Of a DNA stretch of 64,000 bases, positions 10,427-21,332 are shown piece after piece (positions within the stretch are counted from its first letter, which is position 1; the number at the start of each line of letters is the position of its first letter). Source of the DNA: Pandoraea nosoerga. GTDB lineage: Bacteria; Pseudomonadota; Gammaproteobacteria; Burkholderiales; Burkholderiaceae. The DNA lies in the NCBI RefSeq assembly GCF_902459585.1, contig NZ_CABPSC010000010.1:1-64000 (forward strand), read 5' to 3'. A program made the translations under genes and the position numbers. The notes under the pieces are model-generated. The model was given only the letters and a program-made list of their open reading frames with translations. It was not told the DNA's origin and searched no databases.

Positions 10427-11764
10427 TTGGCCAAGTCTCCTAATCTCGCTAAGCCTGGTACGCAGGGCCCGAAGTATGCGGATCTGCGCCGGCGGCTGGT
10501 TTTCCTGCTGCTGGCGTTGATCGTCTACCGTATTGGTGCGCATATCCCGGTGCCGGGCATCGACCCCGATCAGCTGGCGCAGTTGTTCCAGCGCCAGTCG
10601 GGCGGGATCCTGGGCATGTTCAACATGTTCTCGGGCGGTGCGTTGTCGCGTTTCACGGTCTTCGCGCTGGGGATCATGCCGTATATCTCGGCGTCGATCA
10701 TCATGCAGCTGCTGGCGATGGTCTCGCCGCAGTTGGAAGCGTTGCGCAAGGAAGGCCAGGCCGGACAGCGCAAGATCACGCAGTACACCCGGTATTTCAC
10801 GGTGGTGCTCGCGCTCTTCCAGGCAGCGGCGATCGCGGTGACGTTGGAGAGCGAGCCGGGGCTCGTCGTCGATCCGGGCATGGTGTTCCGCCTGACGACG
10901 GTGATCACGCTCGTGACCGGCACGATGTTCCTGATGTGGCTGGGTGAGCAGATCACCGAACGCGGCCTCGGCAACGGTATCTCGATCATCATCTTCGGTG
11001 GTATCGCGGCCGGTTTGCCCAATGCCGTGGGCGGCCTGTTCGAGCTCGTCAGCACTGGTTCGATCGGTCCGTTCTCGGCGATCGTGATCTGTGCCCTCGT
11101 GGTGCTCGTGACGTTCTTCGTCGTGTTCGTGGAACGGGGTCAGCGCAAGATCCTCGTGAATTACGCCAAACGCCAGGTCGGCAACAAGGTGTACGGCGGT
11201 CAGGCTTCGCACCTGCCGCTCAAGCTGAACATGGCAGGCGTGATTCCGCCGATCTTTGCGTCGTCGATCATCCTGTTCCCGGCAACGATCGCGAACTGGT
11301 TCGGTGCGGGTGACAATGCGCGCTGGCTTAAGGATATCGCCGCGAAGCTGTCGCCGGGCCAGCCGATCTACGTGATGCTCTACGCACTGGCGATCGTGTT
11401 CTTCTGCTTCTTCTACACCGCACTGGTGTTCAACAGCAAGGAGACCGCGGAGAACCTAAAGAAGAGCGGCGCGTTTGTTCCGGGAATCCGTCCGGGCGAC
11501 CAGACGGCTCGGTACATCGACAAGATCCTGACGCGTTTGACGCTCGCCGGCGCAGCCTACGTCACCCTGGTGTGTTTGCTGCCCGAGTTTCTGGTGTTGC
11601 GCTGGAATGTCCCGTTCTACTTCGGTGGAACCTCGCTGCTGATTATCGTGGTGGTGACGATGGACTTCATGGCGCAAGTGCAGTCTTATGTAATGTCGCA
11701 ACAGTATGAGTCGCTGCTCCGCAAGGCGAATTTCAAGGGCGGCAATAACATGACGCTTCGCTGA
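10427..11764 (+). CDS. secY: Protein translocase channel subunit SecY
   Basis: Pore of the SecYEG translocon in the inner membrane. 445 aa, with ten hydrophobic segments, the plug/TM2 region [17 protein letters not shown] and the ribosome/SecA-binding loop VERGQRKI. Initiation is at TTG ([10 protein letters not shown]), with GGAG 9 nt upstream; the rare start codon is common for secY in this family. Standard spc-operon location after rplO. Confidence 0.97.
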   Translation: MAKSPNLAKPGTQGPKYADLRRRLVFLLLALIVYRIGAHIPVPGIDPDQLAQLFQRQSGGILGMFNMFSGGALSRFTVFALGIMPYISASIIMQLLAMVSPQLEALRKEGQAGQRKITQYTRYFTVVLALFQAAAIAVTLESEPGLVVDPGMVFRLTTVITLVTGTMFLMWLGEQITERGLGNGISIIIFGGIAAGLPNAVGGLFELVSTGSIGPFSAIVICALVVLVTFFVVFVERGQRKILVNYAKRQVGNKVYGGQASHLPLKLNMAGVIPPIFASSIILFPATIANWFGAGDNARWLKDIAAKLSPGQPIYVMLYALAIVFFCFFYTALVFNSKETAENLKKSGAFVPGIRPGDQTARYIDKILTRLTLAGAAYVTLVCLLPEFLVLRWNVPFYFGGTSLLIIVVVTMDFMAQVQSYVMSQQYESLLRKANFKGGNNMTLR

Positions 11765-11773
11765 TCCGGGATC

Positions 11774-11992
11774 ATGTCGAAAGACGACGTTATTCAAATG
11801 CAGGGTGAGGTGCTTGAAAACCTCCCCAATGCCACCTTCCGGGTAAAGCTGGAAAATGGCCATGTAGTACTCGGACATATTTCCGGCAAGATGCGGATGC
11901 ACTACATCCGCATTCTGCCCGGGGATAAGGTGACGGTAGAGTTGACGCCCTACGATCTGTCGCGTGCGCGGATCGTCTTCCGGGCGAAGTGA
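11774..11992 (+). CDS. infA: Translation initiation factor IF-1
   Basis: OB-fold factor that binds the 30S A site during initiation. 72 aa, normal length: [20 protein letters not shown], then [20 protein letters not shown]. Located between secY and rpmJ, the usual place in beta-proteobacteria. Genomes of this group often carry a second infA elsewhere; that cannot be seen here. Confidence 0.96.
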   Translation: MSKDDVIQMQGEVLENLPNATFRVKLENGHVVLGHISGKMRMHYIRILPGDKVTVELTPYDLSRARIVFRAK

Positions 11993-12011
11993 TTAGAGAG
12001 AGGGAATTGTC

Positions 12012-12128
12012 ATGAAAGTTTTGGCATCTGTTAAGTGCATCTGCCGCAATTGCAAGTTTGTGAAGCGCAAAGGCGTGCTGCGCGTGATCTGCAGCTCGGA
12101 TCCGCGCCACAAGCAACGTCAGGGCTAA
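12012..12128 (+). CDS. rpmJ: 50S ribosomal protein L36
   Basis: Very small zinc-binding large-subunit protein, 38 aa: [20 protein letters not shown] and onward, ending KQRQG. The zinc ligands C11, C14, C27 and H33 are all present, so this is the zinc-containing (C-plus) form. The start has GAGAGAGGGA upstream. It precedes rpsM by 35 bp, as in other beta-proteobacteria. Confidence 0.96.
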   Translation: MKVLASVKCICRNCKFVKRKGVLRVICSSDPRHKQRQG

Positions 12129-12163
12129 TCGGCCTTTAACGCTATTTAGTTGGGGAATTACGA

Positions 12164-12529
12164 ATGGCTCGTATCGCAGGGGTTAACATCCCGAACCACC
12201 AGCACACCGCAATTGGCCTGACGGCCATTTACGGTATCGGTCGCACGCGCGCTCGCCAGATTTGCGAAGCCGCCGGTGTGCCGTTCTCGAAGAAGGTCAA
12301 GGACCTCGACGACGCCGATCTCGAAAAGCTGCGTGATCAAGTCGGTCAACTGACGGTGGAAGGGGATCTGCGCCGTGAAGTGACCATGAGCATCAAGCGC
12401 CTGATGGATCTGGGCTGCTATCGCGGCATGCGTCACCGCAAGGGCCTGCCGCTCCGCGGTCAGCGCACCCGTACCAACGCGCGTACCCGCAAGGGCCCGC
12501 GTAAGGCCGGCGTTTCGCTGAAGAAGTAA
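12164..12529 (+). CDS. rpsM: 30S ribosomal protein S13
   Basis: 30S head protein bridging to L5 and contacting P-site tRNA. 121 aa: [14 protein letters not shown], then [16 protein letters not shown] and the basic tail [17 protein letters not shown]. First gene of the alpha operon. In E. coli the S4 repressor site lies just before rpsM; here only 35 bp separate rpmJ from rpsM, too little for that structure. Confidence 0.98.
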   Translation: MARIAGVNIPNHQHTAIGLTAIYGIGRTRARQICEAAGVPFSKKVKDLDDADLEKLRDQVGQLTVEGDLRREVTMSIKRLMDLGCYRGMRHRKGLPLRGQRTRTNARTRKGPRKAGVSLKK

Positions 12530-12546
12530 CCAGAGGATAGGAACTC

Positions 12547-12951
12547 ATGGCTAAGCAACAGAACAACGCCGCTTCGCAGCGCGTTCGCAAGAAGGTCAAG
12601 AAGAGCGTTGCCGAAGGCGTCGTGCACGTCCACGCTTCGTTCAACAACACGATCATCACGATCACCGATCGTCAGGGCAATGCGCTGGCATGGGCGACCT
12701 CGGGTGGCCAGGGCTTCAAGGGTTCGCGCAAGTCGACCCCGTTCGCCGCTCAGGTCGCTGCCGAGTCGGCTGGCCGCGTGGCGCTGGAACACGGCGTGAA
12801 GAACCTGGAAGTTCGCATCAAGGGCCCGGGCCCGGGTCGCGAGTCCGCGGTTCGTGCACTCAATGCGCTGGGCATCAAGATCACGGCCATCTCGGACGTG
12901 ACGCCGGTCCCGCACAACGGTTGCCGCCCGCCGAAGCGTCGTCGCATCTAA
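12547..12951 (+). CDS. rpsK: 30S ribosomal protein S11
   Basis: Platform protein near the mRNA exit. 134 aa: [22 protein letters not shown] and the C-terminal signature [28 protein letters not shown] precedes the ATG. A 152-bp gap with its own promoter and two hairpins follows before rpsD. Confidence 0.98.
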   Translation: MAKQQNNAASQRVRKKVKKSVAEGVVHVHASFNNTIITITDRQGNALAWATSGGQGFKGSRKSTPFAAQVAAESAGRVALEHGVKNLEVRIKGPGPGRESAVRALNALGIKITAISDVTPVPHNGCRPPKRRRI

Positions 12952-12968
12952 GACGCGTAAGAAAATCC

Positions 12969-12977
12969 TGCTATAAT
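12969..12977 (+). promoter_or_regulatory. Extended -10 promoter before rpsD
   Basis: TGCTATAAT: a consensus TATAAT (12972-12977) with a TGn extension. No good -35 box is seen 16-18 bp upstream, which extended -10 promoters can tolerate. The predicted start near 12984 would give a leader of about 120 nt containing the two hairpins listed next. Confidence 0.65.
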
Positions 12978-12985
12978 CGCGGGTT

Positions 12986-13051
12986 CGCGCACGGTCTCGG
13001 CCGTGCGCGTAGCAATTTCTAAGACCACCGTCCGGTACATTGGTACCGGAC
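12986..13051 (+). promoter_or_regulatory. Two-hairpin leader of rpsD
   Basis: Hairpin 1: CGCGCACGG (12986-12994) and CCGTGCGCG (13001-13009), 9-bp perfect stem, 6-nt loop. Hairpin 2: GTCCGGTAC (13030-13038) and GTACCGGAC (13043-13051), 9-bp perfect stem, loop ATTG. Neither has a U-run. They begin right at the predicted transcript start and precede the S4 gene by about 50 nt. S4 is a known autoregulator in several bacteria, so an S4-binding leader is a reasonable inference. Confidence 0.6.
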
Positions 13052-13103
13052 TTGCGCAGTGGACAAGGTTCGCTGCGTCAGATTTTGAGATAAAGGAACA
13101 ACC

Positions 13104-13727
13104 GTGGCACGTTATATCGGCCCGAAGGCCAAACTCTCCCGTCGTGAAGGTACCGACCTCTTCCTGAAGAGCGCACGCCGCTCGCTCGCCGACAAGTGCA
13201 AGCTGGACAGCAAGCCGGGTCAGCACGGCCGCACCTCGGGTGCTCGCACCTCGGACTACGGCAACCAGCTGCGCGAGAAGCAGAAGGTCAAGCGTATCTA
13301 CGGCGTGCTCGAGCGTCAGTTCCGTCGTTATTTCGCGGAAGCCGACCGCGTCAAGGGCAACACGGGTGAAAACCTGCTGCAATTGCTCGAGTCGCGCCTG
13401 GACAACGTCGTGTACCGCATGGGCTTTGGTTCGACGCGCGCCGAAGCGCGCCAGCTGGTCGGCCACAAGGCGATCGTGCTGAACGGTGTTGTTGCCAACA
13501 TCCCGTCGATCAAGGTCAAGGCCGGTGATGTGATCGCCGTGCGTGAAAAGGCCAAGAAGCAAGTGCGTATTCAAGAAGCACTGTCGCTGGCCGAGCAAGT
13601 CGGTTTCCCGATCTGGGTTTCGGTTGATGCCAAGAAGATGGAAGGCACTTTCAAGGCACTGCCGGAACGTAGCGATATCGCGGGCGACATCAACGAAAGC
13701 CTGATCGTCGAATTGTATTCGCGTTAA
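13104..13727 (+). CDS. rpsD: 30S ribosomal protein S4
   Basis: Primary 16S assembly protein of the 5' domain and a translational repressor in model bacteria. 207 aa, GTG start ([16 protein letters not shown]) with AAAGGA upstream. An S4 RNA-binding domain lies at roughly residues 97-160 ([25 protein letters not shown]). The N-terminus lacks the zinc-finger cysteines found in some S4 proteins. Confidence 0.97.
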   Translation: MARYIGPKAKLSRREGTDLFLKSARRSLADKCKLDSKPGQHGRTSGARTSDYGNQLREKQKVKRIYGVLERQFRRYFAEADRVKGNTGENLLQLLESRLDNVVYRMGFGSTRAEARQLVGHKAIVLNGVVANIPSIKVKAGDVIAVREKAKKQVRIQEALSLAEQVGFPIWVSVDAKKMEGTFKALPERSDIAGDINESLIVELYSR

Positions 13728-13738
13728 TCCGTATGCTG

Positions 13739-13759
13739 ACGCGCCTCACGGCGCGTTTT
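13739..13759 (+). terminator. Weak terminator/attenuator between rpsD and rpoA
   Basis: ACGCGCC (13739-13745) and GGCGCGT (13750-13756) form a 7-bp stem with loop TCAC, then TTTT. The U-run is short; partial read-through to rpoA would be expected because no separate strong rpoA promoter is seen. Confidence 0.5.
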
Positions 13760-13829
13760 GCGTTCCGTGCAGGTTGTCACCCATCAGCCTTATCGGTGTA
13801 ACGAGCCGAGGGTATTGAAAAGGAAACCT

Positions 13830-14807
13830 ATGCAAACCAGTTTGTTGAAGCCCAAGATCATTGCGGTTGAGCCGGTCGGTGAGCATCACGCCAAAGTCGT
13901 GATGGAGCCGTTCGAACGTGGCTACGGCCACACCTTGGGCAACGCGCTTCGCCGCGTGCTGCTGTCGTCGATGGTCGGTTATGCGCCGACGGAAGTGACG
14001 ATCGCCGGCGTAGTGCACGAATACTCCACCATCGACGGTGTCCAGGAAGACGTCGTCAACTTCCTGTTGAACCTGAAGGGTGTGGTGTTCAAGCTGCATA
14101 ACCGTGACGAAGTCACCGTTACGCTGCGCAAGGATGGTGAGGGTGTGGTGCGTGCTTCGGATATCGAAGTGCCCCACGATGTGGAACTGATCAACCCCGA
14201 TCACGTGATCGCGCATCTGGCCAAGGGCGGCAAGCTCGACGTCCAGATCAAGATCGAGAAGGGTCGTGGTTATGTCCCGGGTAACGTGCGCCGCTATGGC
14301 GACGAGTCGGCCAAGGTGATTGGCCGTATCGTGCTCGATGCCTCGTTCTCGCCGGTCAAGCGCGTGAGCTATGCGGTCGAATCGGCCCGTGTGGAGCAGC
14401 GTACCGACCTGGACAAGCTCGTGATGAACATCGAGACCAACGGTGTGCTGTCGCCGGAAGAAGCGATCCGTCAATCGGCGCGCATCCTCGTCGACCAGCT
14501 GTCGGTGTTCGCTGCGCTCGAAGGCACGGAGGCCACGAGCGAAGCGCCGTCGCGTGCGCCGCAGATCGATCCGATCCTGCTGCGCCCGGTGGACGATCTC
14601 GAGCTCACGGTGCGTTCGGCCAACTGCCTGAAGGCCGAAAACATCTACTACATCGGCGACCTGATCCAGCGTACCGAGAACGAACTGCTCAAGACCCCGA
14701 ACCTGGGTCGCAAGTCGCTCAACGAGATCAAGGAAGTGCTTGCCTCGCGTGGTCTCACGCTCGGCATGAAGCTCGAAAACTGGCCGCCGGCCGGTCTCGA
14801 GAAGTAA
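13830..14807 (+). CDS. rpoA: RNA polymerase alpha subunit
   Basis: Scaffold of RNA polymerase assembly and target of activators and UP elements. 325 aa from [16 protein letters not shown], with AAGGAA upstream; the open frame extends 24 codons further back without a plausible ribosome-binding site. The N-terminal dimerisation domain has [20 protein letters not shown]; the C-terminal domain (about 245-315) has [24 protein letters not shown] with the DNA-contact helix-hairpin-helix [16 protein letters not shown]. Confidence 0.97.
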   Translation: MQTSLLKPKIIAVEPVGEHHAKVVMEPFERGYGHTLGNALRRVLLSSMVGYAPTEVTIAGVVHEYSTIDGVQEDVVNFLLNLKGVVFKLHNRDEVTVTLRKDGEGVVRASDIEVPHDVELINPDHVIAHLAKGGKLDVQIKIEKGRGYVPGNVRRYGDESAKVIGRIVLDASFSPVKRVSYAVESARVEQRTDLDKLVMNIETNGVLSPEEAIRQSARILVDQLSVFAALEGTEATSEAPSRAPQIDPILLRPVDDLELTVRSANCLKAENIYYIGDLIQRTENELLKTPNLGRKSLNEIKEVLASRGLTLGMKLENWPPAGLEK

Positions 14808-14816
14808 GGTGTAATG

Positions 14817-14842
14817 ACATGGCCGCCTTCGGGCGGCCGTGT
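14817..14842 (+). promoter_or_regulatory. Stable UUCG-loop hairpin between rpoA and rplQ
   Basis: ACATGGCCGCC (14817-14827) and GGCGGCCGTGT (14832-14842) pair over 11 positions (one T-G wobble) around a TTCG tetraloop. No U-run follows, so it is more likely a 3'-end stabiliser or processing signal than a terminator. Confidence 0.55.
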
Positions 14843-14962
14843 TGCTACGTAAGTGCGGCGCGTCGGAGCGATCCGATACGGCCGATAGCGAAGGTACCGG
14901 CCCGCGGTGTTTGTCACCGATAGAAGAGCTTGGTCGAAAACTCTGTTTAAAGGAAAGTTGAA

Positions 14963-15355
14963 ATGCGTCACCGTCATGGTCTGCGTAAACTGAACCGTAC
15001 CAGCAGCCACCGTCTGGCTATGCTGCGTAACATGTCGAACTCGTTGATCCAGCACGAAGCGATCAAGACCACGCTGCCGAAGGCCAAGGAACTGCGCAAG
15101 GTCGTCGAGCCTCTCATCACGCTGGGCAAGAAGGACACGGTTGCAAACCGCCGTCTGGCGTTCAACCGCCTGCGCGACCGTGAAATGGTCACCAAGCTGT
15201 TCAACGAACTCGGCCCGCGCTTTGCCAACCGTCCGGGCGGCTACCTGCGCATTCTGAAGATGGGTTTCCGCGTGGGCGACAACGCGCCGATGGCTTTCGT
15301 CGAACTGCTGGACCGTCCGGAAGTCGACACGGAAGCGCCGGAAGTCGCTGAGTAA
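14963..15355 (+). CDS. rplQ: 50S ribosomal protein L17
   Basis: Large-subunit protein near the tunnel exit. 130 aa: [21 protein letters not shown], then [30 protein letters not shown] lies upstream of the ATG. Last gene of the alpha operon; a strong terminator follows at 15406-15440. Confidence 0.98.
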   Translation: MRHRHGLRKLNRTSSHRLAMLRNMSNSLIQHEAIKTTLPKAKELRKVVEPLITLGKKDTVANRRLAFNRLRDREMVTKLFNELGPRFANRPGGYLRILKMGFRVGDNAPMAFVELLDRPEVDTEAPEVAE

Positions 15356-15405
15356 CTCGTCAGCAATTCGCGCAACGGCCCTTGCGGGCCGTCCGCCGTA
15401 AGAAG

Positions 15406-15440
15406 AAGCCAGGTCACCGACCTGGCTTTTTTGTTTTTTT
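15406..15440 (+). terminator. Intrinsic terminator of the alpha operon
   Basis: Perfect 10-bp stem AAGCCAGGTC (15406-15415) and GACCTGGCTT (15419-15428), 3-nt loop, then a long T-rich run to 15440. Strong and well placed 50 bp after rplQ. Confidence 0.92.
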
Positions 15441-15491
15441 GGGGTATTGTCCGAAGCCATCGCCGGCATTTGCCTCGAAATGGGGCTGCTA

Positions 15492-15520
15492 TTGCACGCT
15501 TGCGGCGGTGTCGGTGTAGA
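15492..15520 (+). promoter_or_regulatory. Possible promoter of cutA-dsbD
   Basis: TTGCAC (15492-15497), 17-bp spacer, TGTAGA (15515-15520), 39 bp before cutA. The -35 is good, the -10 poor. Confidence 0.35.
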
Positions 15521-15558
15521 GTGAACGATCCTCAAGCCACTCGGGTCTACCGCACAAC

Positions 15559-15891
15559 ATGGATGCCCTTCTCATCGTCATGACGACGTTCCCCGACGAG
15601 GCGAGCGCCGAAGCCGCCATTGACGGTATGTTGACCGCGCGCCTTGCCGCCTGCGTCCAGCAGATGGCGCCGGTGCGTTCGAGCTATCGGTGGCAAGGCA
15701 AGCGCGAGACGAGCGTGGAAGTACCGCTCATGATCAAGACGAGCGCGGCGCGTTATCGCGAGCTCGAACAATACATCAAAGACCACCATCCTTACGACGT
15801 ACCCGAGATCGTCGCGTGGCCGGCCGCCGCCGCACTGCCGGCGTATGCGCGCTGGGTCGAGGATGAAACCCGGGGAGAGTTGCATGTTTGA
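15559..15891 (+). CDS. cutA: Divalent-cation tolerance protein CutA
   Basis: Small trimeric ferredoxin-like protein of the CutA1 family, linked genetically to copper/divalent-cation tolerance; its biochemical role is still unclear in the family. 110 aa. The motifs [30 protein letters not shown] and the C-terminal [22 protein letters not shown] are classical. It overlaps the dsbD start by 8 nt, so the two are probably coupled; cutA-dsbD pairing is common in proteobacteria. Confidence 0.95.
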   Translation: MDALLIVMTTFPDEASAEAAIDGMLTARLAACVQQMAPVRSSYRWQGKRETSVEVPLMIKTSAARYRELEQYIKDHHPYDVPEIVAWPAAAALPAYARWVEDETRGELHV

Positions 15892-17902
15892 TGTGAAGAC
15901 GACGGTTCGGCGGGTTTTGGCTGGCGCGGGAGCGAACGCATCGGGCGCATCGGGCTTGCCCGGTGCCGCCATGCCGGGGGGCTCACGCGTTTTCGCGTTT
16001 TGGGCAATGGTGCTGTGCGCCGTCGCAATGCTGCTGACGCTGACGGCCGGACGCGCCCACGCCGCCAGCGACTTTCTCGATCCGGATGTCGCCTTCAAGG
16101 TCTCGAAGACCGAAGAGCCCGGCGCCGTCGTGCTGCACTTCGACGTGGCAAAGGGCTATTACCTCTATCGCGAGCGCTTCGCCTTTGCCGCGGACAACGG
16201 CGCCGCTACGCTCGGTGCGCCCCAATTCCCCAAGGGCGAGGTCAAACATGACGAAACCTTCGGCAAGGACATGGAGGTGTACCACGAGCCCATCGACGTT
16301 CGCATTCCGGTAAGCCAGGCCAGCGGCCCGTTCACGCTGAACGTCACCATGCAGGGATGTGCGGACAAGGGCTTGTGCTATCCGCCGATGGACAAGCCAC
16401 TCAAGATCTCGGCTGTGGCCGCCGGCGGCGGTGCTGCCGGCCTCGCGGGGGCAGCGTCCTCGCCCGGACCGGCAACACGAGCGTTGCTGGGGGGGGGCTC
16501 CCTCCCGGCGGCGGAACCCGCGGCTTCCGCCGATCCGGCTGCGACGTCAGCGCCTGCCGGCAAGGGCGGCTGGCTGTCGGCCCGCGAGGATTACAGCGAA
16601 GCCGAACGCATCCTGTCAGGCGGCAGCTTTGCCGTGGCGCTCGGGATTTTCTTCGCATTGGGCGTCGGACTGGCATTCACGCCGTGCGTGCTGCCGATGG
16701 TGCCGATTCTGCTGTCGATCGTGGCGGGGCAGTCGGCAAGCCGCGGCAAGGCACTGCGTCTGGCCATCGCCTACGTGCTCGGAATGGCGGTGGTCAACAC
16801 GGTGATCGGCGTGGCCGCCGGCCTGCTGGGCCAGGGATTGATCGCGTTCCTGCAGGCGCCGTGGGTGCTGGCGTCGTTCGCGCTGTTGATGGTGATCCTC
16901 TCGCTGTCGATGTTCGGCATGTACGAGATTCAGTTGCCGTCGGCGCTGCGTGAGCGCATCGACAACGCGGCGCGTAAGCAGAAGTCCGGTCAGTGGCTTG
17001 GCGCCGCCATGATGGGCGTGCTGTCCGGACTCATCGTCAGTCCCTGCGTGACGGCGCCGCTGGCGGCCGCCCTCGCCTTCATCGCGAAGACGGGCGACGC
17101 CGTCTTCGGGGGCGCCACGCTCTTCGTCCTGTCACTGGGGATGGGGCTGCCGTTGGTGATCCTTGCGGCAGGCGGCGGTACGCTGCTGCCCCGCGCGGGC
17201 GCCTGGATGGAAGGGGTCAAGCGCTTCTTCGGTTTCCTGTTGCTCGGCGTGGCCCTGTGGATCGTGCGGCCTCTGCTGCCGACGCCGGTGCTGCTGCTGA
17301 CCTCGGGGGTTCTGCTGCTCGTGGCGGCGACGTTCATGCGCGTGTTCGACAGCCTGCCGGATGGCGCGGGCGGCGCGCGGCGTCTGCTCAAGGGACTTGG
17401 CGTGGCCGTGGCATTGCTCGGTGCCGTGGCGCTGGTCGGCGCGGCCGCCGGTGCGCGCGATCCGCTGGCGCCGCTGGCGGGCCTCACGGCAGGGGCGACG
17501 GCGACCGGGGCGGCGGTCGCCGCCGAAGGCGCCAAATTCGAGCGCGTGCGCAGCGTGGCGGAGCTCGACCAAATCGTGGCAACCGCCGGGCGCCCCGTGA
17601 TGCTCGACTTCTATGCCGACTGGTGCATCAGTTGCAAGGAAATGGAGCGATTCGTCTTCACCGATCCGAAGGTGAGGGCGCGGCTCGACGAACTGGTGCT
17701 GCTCAAGGCGGACGTGACGGCAAACAGCGCCGACGATCAGGCGCTTCTCAAGCGTTTCGGGCTGTTCGGACCGCCGGGCATCATCTTCTTCCAGGGCGGC
17801 AAGGAAATCCCGGGCGCGCGCGTGATCGGCGCCCAGTCTCCGGAACAGTTTCTGCGCAGCCTCGACAAGGCCTTCGGGCCTTCGTTCGGGCCCTCGGCCT
17901 GA
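15884..17902 (+). CDS. dsbD: Thiol:disulfide interchange protein DsbD
   Basis: Inner-membrane reductant conduit that passes electrons from cytosolic thioredoxin to periplasmic thiols, including those of cytochrome c maturation (resB-ccsA lie 3.5 kb away). 672 aa from the ATG preceded by GGGGAGAG. After a signal segment (about 43-65), the alpha domain has C159 and C165; the membrane domain has C268 (TPCVLPM) and C388 (SPCVTAP); the C-terminal thioredoxin domain has C581-x2-C584 (DWCISCKE). All six working cysteines are therefore present. The N-terminus before the signal segment is longer than usual (about 40 residues), so the true start could be internal. Confidence 0.95.
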   Translation: MFDVKTTVRRVLAGAGANASGASGLPGAAMPGGSRVFAFWAMVLCAVAMLLTLTAGRAHAASDFLDPDVAFKVSKTEEPGAVVLHFDVAKGYYLYRERFAFAADNGAATLGAPQFPKGEVKHDETFGKDMEVYHEPIDVRIPVSQASGPFTLNVTMQGCADKGLCYPPMDKPLKISAVAAGGGAAGLAGAASSPGPATRALLGGGSLPAAEPAASADPAATSAPAGKGGWLSAREDYSEAERILSGGSFAVALGIFFALGVGLAFTPCVLPMVPILLSIVAGQSASRGKALRLAIAYVLGMAVVNTVIGVAAGLLGQGLIAFLQAPWVLASFALLMVILSLSMFGMYEIQLPSALRERIDNAARKQKSGQWLGAAMMGVLSGLIVSPCVTAPLAAALAFIAKTGDAVFGGATLFVLSLGMGLPLVILAAGGGTLLPRAGAWMEGVKRFFGFLLLGVALWIVRPLLPTPVLLLTSGVLLLVAATFMRVFDSLPDGAGGARRLLKGLGVAVALLGAVALVGAAAGARDPLAPLAGLTAGATATGAAVAAEGAKFERVRSVAELDQIVATAGRPVMLDFYADWCISCKEMERFVFTDPKVRARLDELVLLKADVTANSADDQALLKRFGLFGPPGIIFFQGGKEIPGARVIGAQSPEQFLRSLDKAFGPSFGPSA

Positions 17903-18007
17903 GTCCGGCGCGGCGTCGAATATGAGCCGCCGCGCTTACCGGCCCGCCGCGAGCCGAGCGGGCGCTTTCATGGCGTCAGGGCCCGCGATCGTTCGCCTGC
18001 GACCGTC

Positions 18008-19293
<1,286 letters not shown>

Positions 19294-19595
19294 ATGTGCG
19301 CGCACTTTGCGACGTCGATGTCCCCGGATGCCGGCCGACTCGCGCATTTTCGCTGAACTTGTCACCCTCATCCGTTCGGCCGAGGGACCCGAGTCCCGCA
19401 TTTCCCATTCGATGCGCGGCCGCCGTGCGCCGCGACGATTTGTCGCGCCCGCGGCGCCCGTTCGACCACTACCTTACGGAGTTGGACGCCGCATGATCGG
19501 TGCCATGGGGAGCGAGAGAGCGGACAACGCGAACGAGCGCGGAACCAAGCGCGGAACCGAAGGAAGCGCGACTGGTCGGTGTGGCCGAGCGTCGC

Positions 19596-20264
19596 TCATT
19601 TCTTGCCTGACTCGCGCGGCGGGATGGCGAGCCAGTCTTCGAGCATGCGCTGGGCGGCGTCCACGCCGGTGCGCTTGAGCGACGAGAACAACTGCGCCGT
19701 GAACTGCGGTGCGACGGCCGGATCGTCGGACGGCAGACCGTCGGTGCGCGGCAGGGCCGACAGTCGCTTTTGCGTGTCGCGCAGCACGACTGTGGCCTCC
19801 TGACGCGTGAGCTTGTCTGCCTTGGTGAGCAGTGCATGGATGGGGCGTCCGGTCGGCAGAAACCAGTCGATCAGTTCGCAGTCGAGTTCCGTGAACGGGC
19901 GGCGCGAATCCATGACGAGCACCAGGCCCCGAAGTTGCGGACGTTGCACGAGGTAGTCGCCCAGCAACTGTTGCCAGTGGACTTTCACGCCGCCGCCGAC
20001 TTCGGCGTAGCCGTAGCCGGGCAGGTCGACCAGGTAGCCGTACAGATGCTCCAGGTGCGCGATCTCGAAGTAGTTGATGTGCTGGGTACGGCCCGGCGTC
20101 TTGCTCGAGAAGGCGAGGCGCTTCTGATTGCAAAGGATGTTCAGCGCGCTCGACTTGCCCGCGTTCGAGCGGCCCGCGAAGGCGACCTCGGGCACGGCCG
20201 TGGCAGGCAGGTCGCGCAGGTGATTGACGGTCGTAAAGAAGCGGGCTTGATGAAGTAGGGACAT
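19596..20264 (-). CDS. engB: Ribosome biogenesis GTPase YihA/EngB
   Basis: Essential GTPase acting in late 50S assembly. 222 aa from [16 protein letters not shown]; an in-frame ATG 14 codons earlier is unlikely. G1 P-loop GRSNAGKSS (31-39), G3 DLPGYG (80-85), G4 TKAD in [12 protein letters not shown], plus the family segment [12 protein letters not shown] (switch I). Divergent from the cytochrome c4 gene; the palindromic -10 at 20417-20428 could serve both. Confidence 0.96.
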   Translation of the reverse strand: MSLLHQARFFTTVNHLRDLPATAVPEVAFAGRSNAGKSSALNILCNQKRLAFSSKTPGRTQHINYFEIAHLEHLYGYLVDLPGYGYAEVGGGVKVHWQQLLGDYLVQRPQLRGLVLVMDSRRPFTELDCELIDWFLPTGRPIHALLTKADKLTRQEATVVLRDTQKRLSALPRTDGLPSDDPAVAPQFTAQLFSSLKRTGVDAAQRMLEDWLAIPPRESGKK

Positions 20265-20416
20265 GGCGAAAACCGGGAGCGCGCAAGCTGCGGGAGGCGG
20301 CTGCAACGCGACTGAAGGGGCGCAAAACGGCGAGTCCGACGCTCACCGGCAACAGCCCGGGAAGCCCCGCTCTGCGGCCTTCTACATGGAAATCCCCTAA
20401 AGCCGGGGAAAGTCTT

Positions 20417-20428
20417 TATTGTACAATA
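20417..20428. promoter_or_regulatory. Palindromic TACAAT promoter between engB and cytochrome c4
   Basis: TATTGTACAATA is a perfect 12-bp palindrome. Each strand reads TACAAT, a good -10, with TSS predictions pointing away from each other towards engB (-) and the cytochrome gene (+). -35 boxes are not convincing on either side. Confidence 0.5.
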
Positions 20429-20559
20429 TCAAAGTTAACCTTGGCCTTGCCAAGGCTTGCCCGAACGTCTCGCGCGCCGTGAGGATGGAGGAGAAACACG
20501 GCGCCGGACGGTGAGTTCGAACGACCGATTTCCCGACAAAACAGATATAAGGTGTGCGA

Positions 20560-21216
20560 ATGAACCGAGGAGTGTGGAAGTCTCTCGCTGCAGCACCGTT
20601 GGCGCTGGCATGCTTGCTTCTGAGCGGCGCCAGTCAGGCCGCCGATCCGCCGGCGCCTGCCAAACCTGACCTGAACCGGGGACAGGCGATTGCCAGTCAG
20701 GTCTGCGCATCCTGCCACGGCGCGGACGGCAACAGCACCGGCGGCGCTTATCCGAAGCTCGCGGGCCAGCATGCCGAATACCTCTACAAGCAGCTCGCCG
20801 ATTTCAAGGCGCAGCCGGGCAAGACCCCTGCACGAAACAATCCCATCATGGCCGGCATGGCCGCGGCACTGTCCGATCAGGACATGCGCAACGTGTCGGC
20901 GTATTTCGCCTCGCAGACCGAGAAGCCGGGCGCCGCGCGCAACAAGGCCACGGTGCCGCTGGGCGAGAAGATCTACCGCGGTGGTCTGGCCGACAAGGGC
21001 GTGCCGGCCTGCGCGTCGTGCCATGGGCCGGCGGGGGCCGGCATGCCGTCGCAATATCCGCGTCTGTCGGGCCAGTGGGCCGATTACACCGCCGCCCAAC
21101 TAGTCGCGTTCCGCGACGAGACGCGCGGCAACAATGCCCCGATGCACGACATCGCGTCGCGGCTGTCGGACAAGGAAATCAAGGCGGTCGCGGATTACAT
21201 CGCCGGTTTGCGCTGA
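20560..21216 (+). CDS. Diheme cytochrome c4-type protein
   Basis: Periplasmic or membrane-attached electron carrier, likely feeding a terminal oxidase. 218 aa from the ATG preceded by AAGG; a GTG 6 nt earlier is in frame. Signal peptide residues 1-26 (cleavage after SGASQA). Two CXXCH heme sites: C48-C51-H52 and C151-C154-H155, each followed by a Met-containing distal region, giving the two-domain c4 layout. Lies directly upstream of resB-ccsA, the machinery that attaches heme to such proteins, but has its own terminator. Confidence 0.93.
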   Translation: MNRGVWKSLAAAPLALACLLLSGASQAADPPAPAKPDLNRGQAIASQVCASCHGADGNSTGGAYPKLAGQHAEYLYKQLADFKAQPGKTPARNNPIMAGMAAALSDQDMRNVSAYFASQTEKPGAARNKATVPLGEKIYRGGLADKGVPACASCHGPAGAGMPSQYPRLSGQWADYTAAQLVAFRDETRGNNAPMHDIASRLSDKEIKAVADYIAGLR

Positions 21217-21332
21217 CCGGCAGCCCCTGCCCTGACATCGTGTGAACGTCAGGGTATATTCGCTGACTTATAACGAAACCAGCAGCGTTGCCGCGAGGCG
21301 ATGCATTCGAACTGGTTTAGCATACACAGGGT

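Noticed and set aside
17908-17935. 8-bp stem after dsbD as a terminator
   Set aside because: Stem GCGCGGCG/CGCCGCGC has a 12-nt loop but no T-run; could be chance in GC-rich DNA.
19307-19678. 123-codon + strand frame between the small RNA and engB
   Set aside because: Begins without a ribosome-binding site, is Arg/Ala-rich and runs antisense into engB; no family resemblance.
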